A stretch of 64,000 nucleotides of DNA from Methylotenera mobilis 13. Its GTDB lineage: Bacteria > Pseudomonadota > Gammaproteobacteria > Burkholderiales > Methylophilaceae. The notes under the pieces were generated by a model that saw only the letters and a list, made by a program, of their open reading frames with translations, was not told the DNA's origin and ran no database searches. Position 1 is the first letter of the stretch. Every line of letters begins with the position of its first letter. Below are positions 1-9,607 of this stretch, piece after piece. The stretch spans positions 967,362 through 1,031,361 of the forward strand of contig NZ_KB913035.1 in assembly GCF_000384255.1 (NCBI RefSeq), read 5' to 3'. The translations under genes were made by a program, and so were the position numbers.

Positions 1-632
1 AACGCTTGATTCGCGACCTCTGCGTAGTGCTCAATCGGCCAGCGTTTTGCCTCGCCGAACTCCGCACCAGGGCATAAACCTAGTATCTTGCTTGTTGGCT
101 CAGTCAAACCAATCTTATTTAATATCGATAAAGCATTAGTTTTACTATATTTCAGCGTCGGAATAGGTATTGGTGAAGTTAGCGTTTGCGCTCTGCTTAG
201 ACCTAAGTTTACAAAGCGCTCTACAGTTTTCTTTAGTTTGGTTTTGTCCAGAGGCCGAACATCATTAATAAGGCCATAACGCATTTCACCTAAATAACTC
301 GTTCGCTGTTTAATATTGGCAGCCCAAGGGAGCAAGGCAGATTTGAGTGAGTTAGTTAAAACAATGGCTTGTGTGTAGCCTTGGTTTCTCAGTGATTTCC
401 CAAATTTTATTCTATCAAAAAATGCTAGTTCACCATGCTTGAACGGTAGTGGAATCTTGCCGGAAACTTCAGGCATGCGTTCTAGTAAAGGCAGTGTCCA
501 AGCAGGAGCTGCAACGTCGATTATGCAATCTGGGTGGTTGCTTTTTAGTACTTTAAACAAACTTTGCGCCATCACCATGTCGCCGACCCAAGCGGGGCCA
601 AGTATTAGAATTTTGTTGGTTGTGTTTGTCAT
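1..632 (-). CDS. waaF: ADP-heptose:LPS heptosyltransferase II, N-terminal part (cut by window start)
   Basis: Adds the second L-glycero-D-manno-heptose to the LPS inner core at the cytoplasmic face of the inner membrane, using ADP-heptose. The minus-strand frame opens with ATG at 632-630 and stays open through base 1, giving about 210 codons. The first residues read ILGPAWVGDMVMAQSLF, the family's N-terminal nucleotide-fold signature, and near the cut end GAEFGEAKRWP matches the conserved ADP-heptose-binding region of family GT9. There is no other ATG between this start and the stop 40 bases upstream of it. It follows hldE by 49 bases, so the heptose makers and this heptose user are likely co-transcribed. 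The C-terminal part lies outside the window. Confidence 0.9.
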   Translation of the reverse strand, partial: MTNTTNKILILGPAWVGDMVMAQSLFKVLKSNHPDCIIDVAAPAWTLPLLERMPEVSGKIPLPFKHGELAFFDRIKFGKSLRNQGYTQAIVLTNSLKSALLPWAANIKQRTSYLGEMRYGLINDVRPLDKTKLKKTVERFVNLGLSRAQTLTSPIPIPTLKYSKTNALSILNKIGLTEPTSKILGLCPGAEFGEAKRWPIEHYAEVANQA

Positions 633-681
633 TAATGCGTTAGCGTTGATGCTGGTGTTCTGGTATTTTTACAGGAGAGTA

Positions 682-2142
682 TTAACTATTCATTTTTTTA
701 ATGATGTTACTGGTACTACGGCCAGCGACTAAGTCGATTAGCGCGATTTCACCACCCCAGGACTCAACCTCTTTTCCACCCACTACTTGGTCTGCTGTGT
801 AGTCACTTCCCTTTGCAATCACATGAGGTTTAACCGCATTAATTAAACTAAGCGGCGTATCTTCATCAAATAGGATAACTGCATCGACAGATTCTAACGC
901 TGCCAGTACGCGCGCACGATCATTTTCATGCACAACTGGGCGGGTTGGTCCTTTAATCGCACTGACTGAGCGATCGGTATTTAATCCTAAAATTAGTTTA
1001 TCGCCGCGTTTCTTTGCTGCTTCTAAATAGGTGACGTGGCCAGCATGTAACAAATCAAAGCAGCCATTGGTAAATACGATTTTTTGATTAGCTTTTTTCC
1101 AAGCATCTACTTTTTGCATAAGATGGGGTAAGTCACACACTTTATGCGCTTGCTCAGAAGATTGCTCACTGGCTAAAGCTTCAATTAAGTCATCGCGGCT
1201 AATGGGCACTGTGCCTACTTTACCTACAACAACGCCTGCAGCAATGTTGGCAAGTTGCAATGCTTCTAATGGGCTGAGTGCGTGTATGAGGCCTGCGGCA
1301 AGGGTGGCAATCACAGTGTCACCTGCGCCAGAAACATCAAACACTTGTTTGGCTGTGGCTGGTAATAAGTGGCTGCTGTCATCAATCAATGAAATACCCT
1401 CTTCACCACGTGTAACCACTAAAAAAGCTAGATCCAGCGTATTTTTGAGTGCTGTTGCTTTATCAATTAAGTTGGCATCATGGATAGAAACAGCGCAAGC
1501 CTCTGCGGTCTCTTTTTTGTTTGGTGTAAGCGCTGTGGCGCTTTTGTATTTGCTGTAATCATGCCCTTTAGGGTCAACCAGCGTGGTAATACCTTGTGCA
1601 TTACACATTTCAATAATTTTCTGGCAAACGTCGGTGCTCAGTAAACCCTTGGCATAGTCAGACAAAATGACGACCGCGGGTTCAAGTGCAATTTCTTCAG
1701 CAATCGCATGTAATAGCTGCGAATTCTCGTTTGCACTGAATGTGGTGCTGTCTTCCTGATCTAAGCGCATCATTTGTTGATGCCCGCCTAAAATGCGGGT
1801 TTTGGCGACGGTCGGGCGTTGGTTTGAGCGAATGACGTGATTGATATTAATTTTTGTATCAATCATTAAATTTAGCAGAATATTAGCTTCATTATCTGCA
1901 CCAACGCAGCCAATGATATGTGTTTTGATGCCAAGTAAGGATAAATTGGCGGCCACATTCGCGGCGCCACCAGCTCTATCTTGCTGTGACTTGATTAATA
2001 CGACCGGAACTGGCGCTTCTGGAGAAATACGGTTTACTTCTCCCATTAAGTAACGATCTAGCATCACATCGCCAATCACTAGTGCATGCTGATTAAGATT
2101 ACCGAATTGTTTAACAGTATCGAGAAGTGTTTGTTGGGTCAT
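682..2142 (-). CDS. hldE: Bifunctional D-glycero-beta-D-manno-heptose-7-phosphate kinase / heptose-1-phosphate adenylyltransferase HldE
   Basis: Catalyses two cytoplasmic steps of ADP-heptose synthesis: phosphorylation of heptose-7-P at C1, then adenylylation of heptose-1-P. The 486-residue length fits the fused form. The N-terminal about 330 residues are a PfkB/ribokinase fold (GGAANVAANLSLLG; catalytic VSGAGDT). The C-terminal part is a nucleotidyltransferase with FTNGCFDLLHAGH, containing the HxGH motif. It starts at ATG 2142. A TATAAT lies only 11 bases upstream on the minus strand (2153-2158), so a local promoter would give a nearly leaderless mRNA; otherwise it is read from gmhA. Confidence 0.96.
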   Translation of the reverse strand: MTQQTLLDTVKQFGNLNQHALVIGDVMLDRYLMGEVNRISPEAPVPVVLIKSQQDRAGGAANVAANLSLLGIKTHIIGCVGADNEANILLNLMIDTKININHVIRSNQRPTVAKTRILGGHQQMMRLDQEDSTTFSANENSQLLHAIAEEIALEPAVVILSDYAKGLLSTDVCQKIIEMCNAQGITTLVDPKGHDYSKYKSATALTPNKKETAEACAVSIHDANLIDKATALKNTLDLAFLVVTRGEEGISLIDDSSHLLPATAKQVFDVSGAGDTVIATLAAGLIHALSPLEALQLANIAAGVVVGKVGTVPISRDDLIEALASEQSSEQAHKVCDLPHLMQKVDAWKKANQKIVFTNGCFDLLHAGHVTYLEAAKKRGDKLILGLNTDRSVSAIKGPTRPVVHENDRARVLAALESVDAVILFDEDTPLSLINAVKPHVIAKGSDYTADQVVGGKEVESWGGEIALIDLVAGRSTSNIIKKMNS

Positions 2143-2223
2143 GGTGGATGAGATTATACATCTATCAATGTTATATTCGTTTTTGTCATTGCTACCAAAG
2201 CAGATGTTTGGTGTCTTCTAAGT

Positions 2224-2259
2224 ACATAGGGATTTCAATGTAGGTTGTCATCCCTATGT
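2224..2259 (-). terminator. Hairpin between gmhA and hldE
   Basis: A perfect 10-bp inverted repeat (ACATAGGGAT at 2224-2233, ATCCCTATGT at 2250-2259) with a 16-base loop starts 8 bases after the gmhA stop. There is no T-run after it on the minus strand, so it may be a partial terminator or an mRNA 3'-end stabiliser inside the heptose operon. Confidence 0.4.
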
Positions 2260-2267
2260 TAAGTATT

Positions 2268-2843
2268 TTATTCAGACTCTAAAATCTCACAAAGTGAATG
2301 CCCAACAAAGATATGTGCTTCTTGAATGCGCGCAGTCACGCTAGATGGGATAACGATATTGTAAGTACATAGATTATTCAGTTTGCCGCCAGTACCACCA
2401 GTTAAGCCGACTGTTGTTGCGCCAATAGCGTTTGCAGCCTCTATGGCACTGACAACATTTGCGCTATTGCCACTTGTAGTAAGGCCAATTACCAAGTCTT
2501 CTGGGCGACACAGTGCTTCGATTTGCCGTGCAAAAATGTAGTCGTAGCCGTAATCGTTGCCAACCGAAGTGAGAATAGATGTATCAGTTGTTAACGCAAT
2601 AGCAGGCATCCCTTTACGCTCTTTTTTAAATCGACCCACAATTTCAGCGGCAATATGTTGGCTATCTGCTGCACTGCCACCGTTACCCATTAGTAGAATT
2701 TTCCCACCATTTTTAATGGTGTTCTGCATGGCGATGCCTACATCGCTAATGAGTGGAAAAAGTGGCTCTAAGGCATTGAACATCGCCATATGTGCAGCGT
2801 GTTCGCCTTTGAGATAATCAACATACTTATTAGTCGTACTCAT
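2268..2843 (-). CDS. gmhA: Phosphoheptose isomerase (sedoheptulose-7-phosphate isomerase)
   Basis: Converts sedoheptulose-7-P to D-glycero-D-manno-heptose-7-P, the first committed step of ADP-heptose synthesis. At 191 residues it has the normal GmhA length and a SIS sugar-isomerase fold: LLMGNGGSAADSQHIAAE, then TTSGNSANV in the substrate loop, and QEAHIFVGH near the C-terminus carrying the catalytic and metal-site histidines. Its ATG shares one base with the hldD stop (TAATG), which suggests translational coupling. No gmhB phosphatase gene lies in this window, so that step must be encoded elsewhere. Confidence 0.96.
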   Translation of the reverse strand: MSTTNKYVDYLKGEHAAHMAMFNALEPLFPLISDVGIAMQNTIKNGGKILLMGNGGSAADSQHIAAEIVGRFKKERKGMPAIALTTDTSILTSVGNDYGYDYIFARQIEALCRPEDLVIGLTTSGNSANVVSAIEAANAIGATTVGLTGGTGGKLNNLCTYNIVIPSSVTARIQEAHIFVGHSLCEILESE

Positions 2844-3847
2844 TAGCAGTATTTATCCTCTTGCGTTAAGTAATTTTGCACATAGTCACGTACGCCATCT
2901 TCTAGGCTGTGAAAAGGGTGAGTGTAACCTGCGCTTGCAAGTTTGCTCATGGCGGCCTCTGTGAAGTATTGATACTTGCCTTGTAAGTCTTGCGGCATAT
3001 CGACAAAGGTAATATGTGGCTCACGATTCATGCTTTGCATGACATTGGTCGCCAAGTCTTTAAAGCTACGCGCTTTGCCAGTACCAATGTTGTAGATGCC
3101 ATTGGGTACTGATTTCTTAGCCAGTGCAGACTCAAGGAAGTAGTTTACAACGGCAGCAGCGTCTTTGACATAAACAAAGTCACGCATCTGCATGCCGTCT
3201 TCAACCCCTGCTTTTGTGCCTTTAAATAACTTCATCGTGCCAGTTTCGCTGAACTGATTGAAAGTGTGGAATGCTACGCTTGCCATCCGTTCTTTGTGGT
3301 ACTCATTTGGACCATACACGTTAAAGAACTTAAAACCTGCCCAATTAGGCGGTGTCGGTAACTTTTTGTTAACCTGACGCAATGCCCACTGGTCGAAAAA
3401 GTGTTTTGAATAGCCATAGCCATTCAGTGGGCGAAGGTTCTCTATACTTGCATCGTCATAACCCAAATTACCATCACCATAAGTGGCAGCTGAGCTTGCA
3501 TAGAAAAACGGTACTTGATGATTTGCACACCAAGTCCATAGATTTTGTGAGTATTGAATATTGGTTTCAACTAGTTTGTTGAAGTCGCGCTCAGTGGTGG
3601 CGCTGATAGCCCCCATATGAATCACTGCTTCAATATCCGTGCGACCTTTACTGTCCGCACCCTCAAGCCAAGACATGAGCTGGTCTTTATCTAAATAATG
3701 CGCGTATTGGCGATGTGTAAGGTTTTGCCACTGCTCTTCATGCGTGATGCGGTCGACAATCACGATATCATCACGGTTAAGCTTGGTGTTGAGATGCCAT
3801 GCGATGATAGAGCCTATCATGCCGGCGCCGCCAGTAATTACAATCAT
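2843..3847 (-). CDS. hldD: ADP-L-glycero-D-manno-heptose 6-epimerase
   Basis: Last step of ADP-heptose synthesis: NADP-dependent C6 epimerisation to the L,D form used by heptosyltransferases. It is an extended SDR protein of 334 residues. The Rossmann motif GGAGMIG is at residues 6-12, the active-site YGYSKHFFDQ (Tyr-x-x-x-Lys) near residue 145, and FFNVYGPNE follows. It is first in the minus-strand run hldD-gmhA-hldE-waaF and overlaps gmhA by one base. Confidence 0.96.
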   Translation of the reverse strand: MIVITGGAGMIGSIIAWHLNTKLNRDDIVIVDRITHEEQWQNLTHRQYAHYLDKDQLMSWLEGADSKGRTDIEAVIHMGAISATTERDFNKLVETNIQYSQNLWTWCANHQVPFFYASSAATYGDGNLGYDDASIENLRPLNGYGYSKHFFDQWALRQVNKKLPTPPNWAGFKFFNVYGPNEYHKERMASVAFHTFNQFSETGTMKLFKGTKAGVEDGMQMRDFVYVKDAAAVVNYFLESALAKKSVPNGIYNIGTGKARSFKDLATNVMQSMNREPHITFVDMPQDLQGKYQYFTEAAMSKLASAGYTHPFHSLEDGVRDYVQNYLTQEDKYC

Positions 3848-3925
3848 GGATTAATACCTAATTCATTAATGCACTGCTAAAAATTAAGCAGCATCAGTAA
3901 AATTATAAAGCATTGAGTATAACGC

Positions 3926-5032
3926 TTATTGATTATTGGCTAAACTTTCTGCCCTTAATTTCGTCAGTTCAGCATCTTTTTTAGCCATATTCGCATCCCA
4001 CTCAGTGCTCACCCAGCCTTGCAGGTTCTCTAGAGCAATGGTTGTCATGGCGTGTATCCAAGCATCGTTCTCATTGAGCGCCGGAACGTAGTGATATTCT
4101 CCGCCGCCGTTGCTTTGGAATATATGTTTACCTTCTATGGCAATTTCTTCTAGTGTTTCTAGGCAGTCGCTAGAAAAGCCAGGACAAATGACATCAATAC
4201 GATTTACTTTTGCTTTACCCAAAGACTCCAACATATTTGCTAAGTAAGGTTTTAGCCATTCTTGCTTACCGAAGCGAGATTGAAATGCGATGGCATATTC
4301 ATCCTTATTTAACCCAAGGGCCTCTGCTAATAATCGCCCAGTTTTGTGGCATTCGCAGTGGTACATATCCCCTTTAAGTAGATGGAATTTGGGTACACCA
4401 TGAAAGCTCATGATTAATTTGCTGGGCTTGCCATTGATGCGCCAATGCTCGCGCACGCTTTGTGCTAATGCTTCAATATAAGCCGGGTGGTCGTGATAGT
4501 GTTTAATGGTGCGAATCGCTGGCACATTACGTGTTTTGAGTAGTGTGCGCCAAACTGCATCTAATGCACTTGCTGTGCTGCTTGCAGCATATTGTGGATA
4601 TAAAGGGAACACTAATATACGGTCACAATGTTGCGCTTTTAGTTTTTCAATTGCACCTGCCATCGAGGGGTTGCCGTAACTCATACCCAACTCTACTGTG
4701 AACGGGGAGTTGATTTTTTGTGCCAGAAATCCACGTAGCAACAGTGTTTGTTTTTTTGCATGAACCATTAAAGGTGAACCCTCACTAGACCATACACTAG
4801 CGTATTTTTCAGCTGATTTTTTGGGGCGAATCACTAAGATAATGCCATTTAAAATAAGCCACCAAATCAGCCTTGGAATTTCTACGATACGGCGATCGCT
4901 TAGAAATTGACGTAAATAAGGTCGTAATGCTTTTGCCGTAGGCGCATCTGGCGTGCCTAAGTTTGCAAGTAGGATACCTACTTTGAGCTGGTCTCCATGG
5001 TCGTACTTTGGTTCTGGGTTGTAATATGACAT
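3926..5032 (-). CDS. hemH: Ferrochelatase (protoporphyrin/coproporphyrin ferrochelatase)
   Basis: Inserts Fe2+ into porphyrin in the last part of heme synthesis; cytoplasmic or membrane-associated. The protein has 368 residues. Family marks are VGILLANLGTPDAP at the N-terminus, LIMSFHGVP with the metal-site His, and CPGFSSDCLETLEEI with the conserved Glu. The C-terminal tail is slightly extended and charged. It follows hrcA by 62 bases on the same strand and may share its transcript. Confidence 0.96.
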   Translation of the reverse strand: MSYYNPEPKYDHGDQLKVGILLANLGTPDAPTAKALRPYLRQFLSDRRIVEIPRLIWWLILNGIILVIRPKKSAEKYASVWSSEGSPLMVHAKKQTLLLRGFLAQKINSPFTVELGMSYGNPSMAGAIEKLKAQHCDRILVFPLYPQYAASSTASALDAVWRTLLKTRNVPAIRTIKHYHDHPAYIEALAQSVREHWRINGKPSKLIMSFHGVPKFHLLKGDMYHCECHKTGRLLAEALGLNKDEYAIAFQSRFGKQEWLKPYLANMLESLGKAKVNRIDVICPGFSSDCLETLEEIAIEGKHIFQSNGGGEYHYVPALNENDAWIHAMTTIALENLQGWVSTEWDANMAKKDAELTKLRAESLANNQ

Positions 5033-5094
5033 GTTATCAATCTATTTATAATGGATTTAGTATCAACTTCTTAAGTAGAGGCTGTTTTGATTGT

Positions 5095-6105
5095 TTACTG
5101 AGAAGAGAGTGCATTTGACAATAACTTTGCAGTGACATCGACAATAGGAATCACTCTTTCGTACGCCATGCGGGTTGGGCCAATCACGCCTAGTGTACCT
5201 ACGACTTGCCCATCTGCTTCATAGGGTGCGGTAATCATGCTGCACTCGTCCAGAGGTAAGTAACCACTTTCGCCGCCGATAAAGATCTGTATGCCTTCTG
5301 CACGTTGGCTATTGTCTAATAACTGCATCAGGCTAGTGCGGCGTTCAAAAATCTCAAACAACTTGCGCAAGCTTGTCACATTGGTAGATAAGTCGTCCAC
5401 TTGCAATAGATTGCGTTCACCTGCAATCACTACGCCATCATCATCTGTCTTCTTGCTGCTTGCTTCGAGTGCAGCGGTCATCAGTTGGTTCATGTCATTC
5501 TGCATTTGCTTAAGTTCAGCATGTAGTTTTTGCTTAACTTCCTCGAATGTATGACCAGAAAAGTGTGCGTTAAAGTAATTGCCTGCTTGTGTCAGCTCAC
5601 TTGCACTAAAAGGTTTTTCAGTGAGGATAATGCGATTTTGTACATTTCCATCACTGGTCACAATGATGACCAATATTCTTTTGTCTGAAAGTGTCAAAAA
5701 CTCCAAGTGCTTAAATGCAATTCGTTTGCGTTTTGGTGTCATGACGACGCCTGCAAACTGAGTCAGTTGAGATAGCATGTCTGCTGCATTTGCAATCAGC
5801 TCGCTAGGGTTGGGTGAGGATAGGCCACTTTTAAGTTGTTGCAGAACAATTGAGTCTAGAGGTTTTACCGTCAGGAGAGAGTCTACAAATAAGCGATAAC
5901 CTTTTTGTGTCGGTATGCGACCTGCTGAGGTGTGTGGGCTGGCAATAAATCCAAGCTGCTCTAAATCACTCATTACATTGCGAATAGTCGCAGGGCTGAC
6001 ATCTAAGCCAGAATGTTGCAGTAGGGTGCGAGAGCCAATAGGTTGACCATCACTAATATAATGTTCAACTAAGGTTTTAAGTAAAATTTGCGAGCGTTTA
6101 TCCAC
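5095..6105 (-). CDS. hrcA: Heat-inducible transcription repressor HrcA
   Basis: Represses chaperone operons by binding CIRCE operators and is itself kept active by GroEL. The 336 residues start with a winged-helix domain (ILLKTLVEHYISDGQPIGSRTL, then SPATIRNVMSDLEQLGF), followed by a GAF-like dimerisation core and the C-terminal GTLGVIGPTRMAYERVIPIVD. No grpE, dnaK or groE gene is in this window and I found no CIRCE palindrome upstream, so its targets must be elsewhere. It is divergent from nadK across 247 bases. Confidence 0.95.
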   Translation of the reverse strand: MDKRSQILLKTLVEHYISDGQPIGSRTLLQHSGLDVSPATIRNVMSDLEQLGFIASPHTSAGRIPTQKGYRLFVDSLLTVKPLDSIVLQQLKSGLSSPNPSELIANAADMLSQLTQFAGVVMTPKRKRIAFKHLEFLTLSDKRILVIIVTSDGNVQNRIILTEKPFSASELTQAGNYFNAHFSGHTFEEVKQKLHAELKQMQNDMNQLMTAALEASSKKTDDDGVVIAGERNLLQVDDLSTNVTSLRKLFEIFERRTSLMQLLDNSQRAEGIQIFIGGESGYLPLDECSMITAPYEADGQVVGTLGVIGPTRMAYERVIPIVDVTAKLLSNALSSQ

Positions 6106-6352
6106 AACTCAAATTATCAGGTAGTTAGCTTAATTAGGCAATCTTATTAAATTGTTCAGGCTATTTCTTTTATAGGAAATAGGCGTTTTTAAAATATAAA
6201 ATCTATCACGCCAGTATCAGTTTTAGTCTGTAAGTGAATGAATGGCAGTCATCTTGAGATGTTTTGGATAAATTCATGACTTAATACACTTTTTGTAAAT
6301 ATATTTTGTATCTAGCTTTGCTAAGATTTCCTGACTATGTTTTAATTCTGCC

Positions 6353-7222
6353 GTGCAGACAAACTTTAAAAAAATAGCGCTTATCGGCAAATATATGAAC
6401 GTATCGGCTTTACAGTTGATGCGGAGTGATTTGGCTGATTTAGCACAGCATTTAGCCGCCAAAAACCACGAAGTCTGGATTGAGGCCAATACAGCACATC
6501 ATGCTCAACTTACTGAATATAACACCTTAACCTTGGATGAAATTGGTCAAGCAACTGACCTTGCGATTGTCATGGGTGGTGATGGCACTATGCTCAGTGT
6601 AGCTCGAAGTCTAATTGATACGGAAGTTCCACTGGTCGGTATCAATCGTGGTCGCTTTGGGTTCTTAACTGACTTGCGTGCAGAAGATATGCTGGTTGAA
6701 ATAGATCGCATGCTTGCAGGTGATTTCATCAAAGAACCTCGCATGTTGCTTTCTACGGACGTGGTAAGAGATGGTCAGATTGTTTACAGTAGTCATGCAC
6801 TTAATGATGTAGTGATTAAAAGCGGCTTGCGTTTAATTGAGCTGGAAATCGAAATAGACAATAAGTTTGTTTATAAACAGCGCAGCGATGGTTTAATTAT
6901 AAGCACGCCAACAGGCGCAACTGCATACGCACTGTCGGCAGGTGGCCCAATTTTACACCCCAATTTAGAGGCAATTTCACTGGTGCCAATTTGCCCGCAT
7001 ACATTGAGTAACAGACCAATTGCAGTGAATAGTGCCAGCAATATCGTGGTGACTGTCGTGCAGTTTGATGAAGCGCAAATAAGTTTTGATGGACAGTTCC
7101 AGCTAGGCTTGGAAATTGGCGATAAAGTGATGGTGCGGCGTGCGGAAAAAACAATCTCGCTACTACACCCAATAGAGTATTGTTATTTTGACATGCTCAG
7201 AAATAAGCTTAACTGGGGTTGA
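6353..7222 (+). CDS. nadK: NAD kinase (ATP-dependent)
   Basis: Phosphorylates NAD to NADP in the cytoplasm. It has 289 residues with the family motifs VMGGDGTMLSVAR (GGDG) and GINRGRFGFLTD, then the TPTGATAYALSAGGPI region. The start is the GTG at 6353: an in-frame stop lies at 6332-6334, no other usable start falls between, and the next Met would remove the first strand (FKKIALIGK). No good ribosome-binding site is visible. hrcA is divergent upstream; recN follows after 184 bases. Confidence 0.95.
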   Translation: MQTNFKKIALIGKYMNVSALQLMRSDLADLAQHLAAKNHEVWIEANTAHHAQLTEYNTLTLDEIGQATDLAIVMGGDGTMLSVARSLIDTEVPLVGINRGRFGFLTDLRAEDMLVEIDRMLAGDFIKEPRMLLSTDVVRDGQIVYSSHALNDVVIKSGLRLIELEIEIDNKFVYKQRSDGLIISTPTGATAYALSAGGPILHPNLEAISLVPICPHTLSNRPIAVNSASNIVVTVVQFDEAQISFDGQFQLGLEIGDKVMVRRAEKTISLLHPIEYCYFDMLRNKLNWG

Positions 7223-7224
7223 TA

Positions 7225-7252
7225 CAACAGCAACTTTTAAAAGTCGCTGTTG
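7225..7252 (+). terminator. Hairpin after nadK
   Basis: Directly after the nadK stop, CAACAGC (7225-7231) pairs with GCTGTTG (7246-7252), and the intervening ACTTTTAAAAGT is itself palindromic, giving a nearly continuous stem with one A-C mismatch. No immediate T-run follows, so the terminator reading is tentative. Confidence 0.4.
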
Positions 7253-7406
7253 CTGCTTGTATTCATGCCGTTTTTCTTCTGGTAGGTGACTAAGTTTTTA
7301 CATTCGATATAGGCGAAAACTAAACTATTTTAATTGTATTAATGCTAGCCAATATTGCTTAAAGCCTTGTCATTTCGATATGGCTATAAAATGGATTAAT
7401 TGAATT

Positions 7407-9059
7407 ATGCTACACACGCTTTCAATTCGAGATTTTGTCATTGTTGATCGGCTTGATCTTGATTTTCAATCCGGATTTACCGTGCTGACAGGTGAAACCG
7501 GAGCAGGTAAATCTATTTTAATCGATGCGCTATCCCTTGCATTGGGTGCGCGTGGCGAAGGTGGTGTTACTCGAATTGGCTGTGATAAAGCTGAAATTAG
7601 TGCAAGTTTTTCATTGCAAAATAACGATGATGCTTTAACTTGGTTGGCTGCGCAGGAAATTGCCCACGATGAGCCTGAGTTGTTACTGAGGCGTGTCATT
7701 TATGCTGATGGACGTTCGCGCGCTTTTATTAACGGCACTTCAGCAACGATGCAGCAACTCAAAGAGTTGGGTGAGTTTTTAGTTGATATCTACAGCCAAA
7801 ATGCCCATCATTCTTTACTCAAGCCTGCAACGCAACGCCAAATTCTAGATGAGTTTGGCGGCTTGTTTGATGTAGCCACTCAAGTTGCTGAGCAATATAA
7901 GCTTTGGCACCGCTTACACGTCACGCGCTTGGCACTGGAAAAGAACGCAGAAGCGTATGCGGATGAATTAGCGCTATTGCGAGATAACGTGCGTGAGTTG
8001 ACTGCATTAGCATTTAATGCGGAAGAGTGGGCTGCGCTCCAGCATGAGCATATGCTTCTTTCAAATGGCGCTAGCTTAATTGCTAGTGGAGAAGCTTGTG
8101 TAGAGTTACTCAGTGAAGGTGAGTTGTCAGCGTTAAGCTTGTTAGCGCAAGTGCAGCATCATCTGCAAAGCATGCATACCTACGATGCTAGTCTGGGTGA
8201 GGTCACCGAGTCTGTTGATTCGGGCATGATTCAGCTGCAGGAAGCTAGCAGGTCTTTAAATCGATATATTCAGCGTACGGAGTTAGATCCTGCGCGTTTG
8301 AGTGAGGTGGATGCGAGAATTCAATCGATTCACTCCGCGGCACGTAAGTATCGGTCTCGCGTAGAAGATCTACCAGCTCTACTGGAAAGCTGGCAAGCTA
8401 GAATGTTAGAGTTGTCTGGTATTGCGGATGACGGTGCGCTTGCGGAGCAGGAGGCCGCGGCATTTGATGCGTATAAAAAACAGGCTGAGAAACTAAGTGC
8501 AGGTAGAAAAGATGCTGCATTAACCTTGCATCAAAAAATTACAGCAGAGATGCAGCGCTTATCCTTAAGCGGAGGGCAATTTTGGGTGGAGTTGGCGCCA
8601 GTCGCACCAAGTGTTAATGGTTTAGAGCAGGTCGAATTTTTAGTGGCTGGACATGCCGGCGTCGCGCCACGTCCCTTAAGTAAAGTGGCTTCAGGTGGCG
8701 AGTTGTCTAGAATTAGTCTGGCGATTCGTGTGGTGACTGCGCAGCAGGGTAGTGTGCCAACCATGATTTTTGATGAAGTCGATGTTGGTATTGGCGGCGG
8801 AGTGGCTGAGGTGGTTGGTAATTTGCTCAAGCAATTAGGTGAGCAACGTCAAGCGTTAGTGATTACACACTTGCCACAAGTTGCAGCACTTGGTAAGCAC
8901 CATTTGCGTGTAAGTAAATCTCAGGAAAATGGTCAAACTTTGAGCACTATTAATTCGCTGAGTGCTGCTGACCGCATAGAGGAAATTGCGCGAATGTTAG
9001 GCGGGATTGAAATTACCGAAACAACAAGAGAGCATGCGAAGGAGATGTTGTTAAGGTAA
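7407..9059 (+). CDS. recN: DNA repair protein RecN
   Basis: SMC-like ATPase acting early in double-strand-break repair. It is 550 residues, the usual length. The N-terminal Walker A is TGETGAGKSILIDAL near residue 30. A long helical and coiled-coil middle follows, and the C-terminal lobe has the signature ASGGELSRISLAIR and Walker B MIFDEVDVGIGG. It ends 31 bases before the end of the convergent fur gene. I did not find a LexA box upstream, but the search was by eye only. Confidence 0.96.
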   Translation: MLHTLSIRDFVIVDRLDLDFQSGFTVLTGETGAGKSILIDALSLALGARGEGGVTRIGCDKAEISASFSLQNNDDALTWLAAQEIAHDEPELLLRRVIYADGRSRAFINGTSATMQQLKELGEFLVDIYSQNAHHSLLKPATQRQILDEFGGLFDVATQVAEQYKLWHRLHVTRLALEKNAEAYADELALLRDNVRELTALAFNAEEWAALQHEHMLLSNGASLIASGEACVELLSEGELSALSLLAQVQHHLQSMHTYDASLGEVTESVDSGMIQLQEASRSLNRYIQRTELDPARLSEVDARIQSIHSAARKYRSRVEDLPALLESWQARMLELSGIADDGALAEQEAAAFDAYKKQAEKLSAGRKDAALTLHQKITAEMQRLSLSGGQFWVELAPVAPSVNGLEQVEFLVAGHAGVAPRPLSKVASGGELSRISLAIRVVTAQQGSVPTMIFDEVDVGIGGGVAEVVGNLLKQLGEQRQALVITHLPQVAALGKHHLRVSKSQENGQTLSTINSLSAADRIEEIARMLGGIEITETTREHAKEMLLR

Positions 9060-9090
9060 TTTGTCGCTATAGTTGTGAGTGGCCAGTTGC

Positions 9091-9516
9091 TTACTCTTTA
9101 CTTTCACAAGGCTGTTTAGTACAAACGCCGTAAATAGTAAGCGAGTGATCCTGCATGGTAAAACCCAGTTTTGCGGCTGCAGTTTCTTGCCTCTTCTCAA
9201 TTTCAGGATCGTAAAATTCTTCAACACGACCACATTTGATACAGACGATATGGTCATGATGTCCCCCGCTGTTGAGTTCAAACACAGCTTTTCCGCTTTC
9301 AAAATGGTGTCTGACTAACAGGCCTGCTTGTTCAAACTGAGTGAGTACGCGATATACAGTTGCTAGCCCAACATCTTCACCAGAGTTAATCATGATTTTG
9401 TAGATGTCTTCAGCAGATAGATGGCGGTCTTTACTATTTTCAAATAGGTTTAGTACCTTGAGTCGCGGCAAGGTGGCTTTTAATCCCGCATTTTTTAAAT
9501 CTTTTTGATCTTGCAT
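9091..9516 (-). CDS. fur: Ferric uptake regulator Fur
   Basis: Iron-responsive repressor. The 141 residues have an N-terminal winged helix (LKATLPRLKVLNLFENS, then GLATVYRVLTQFEQAGL) and a metal-binding dimerisation domain with HHDHIVCIKCGRVEEF. It is divergent from bamE with 91 bases between, the common fur/bamE (omlA) arrangement of proteobacteria, and convergent with recN. Confidence 0.96.
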   Translation of the reverse strand: MQDQKDLKNAGLKATLPRLKVLNLFENSKDRHLSAEDIYKIMINSGEDVGLATVYRVLTQFEQAGLLVRHHFESGKAVFELNSGGHHDHIVCIKCGRVEEFYDPEIEKRQETAAAKLGFTMQDHSLTIYGVCTKQPCESKE

Positions 9517-9607
9517 AATTTTAGATTGTTCACAATTAGTAAAGTTGGATGTTTTTGCTTGAGGCGCTACGTGGTATATTAACGCTAATTCAAATTAAAG
9601 TCATGAT

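Noticed and set aside
439-732. 97-residue plus-strand ORF
   Set aside because: It lies opposite waaF and the hldE end; its protein has no family character and the opposite strand encodes clear heptose enzymes.
6106-6352. CIRCE operator near hrcA
   Set aside because: I looked for TTAGCACTC-N9-GAGTGCTAA and saw no match in the hrcA-nadK region.
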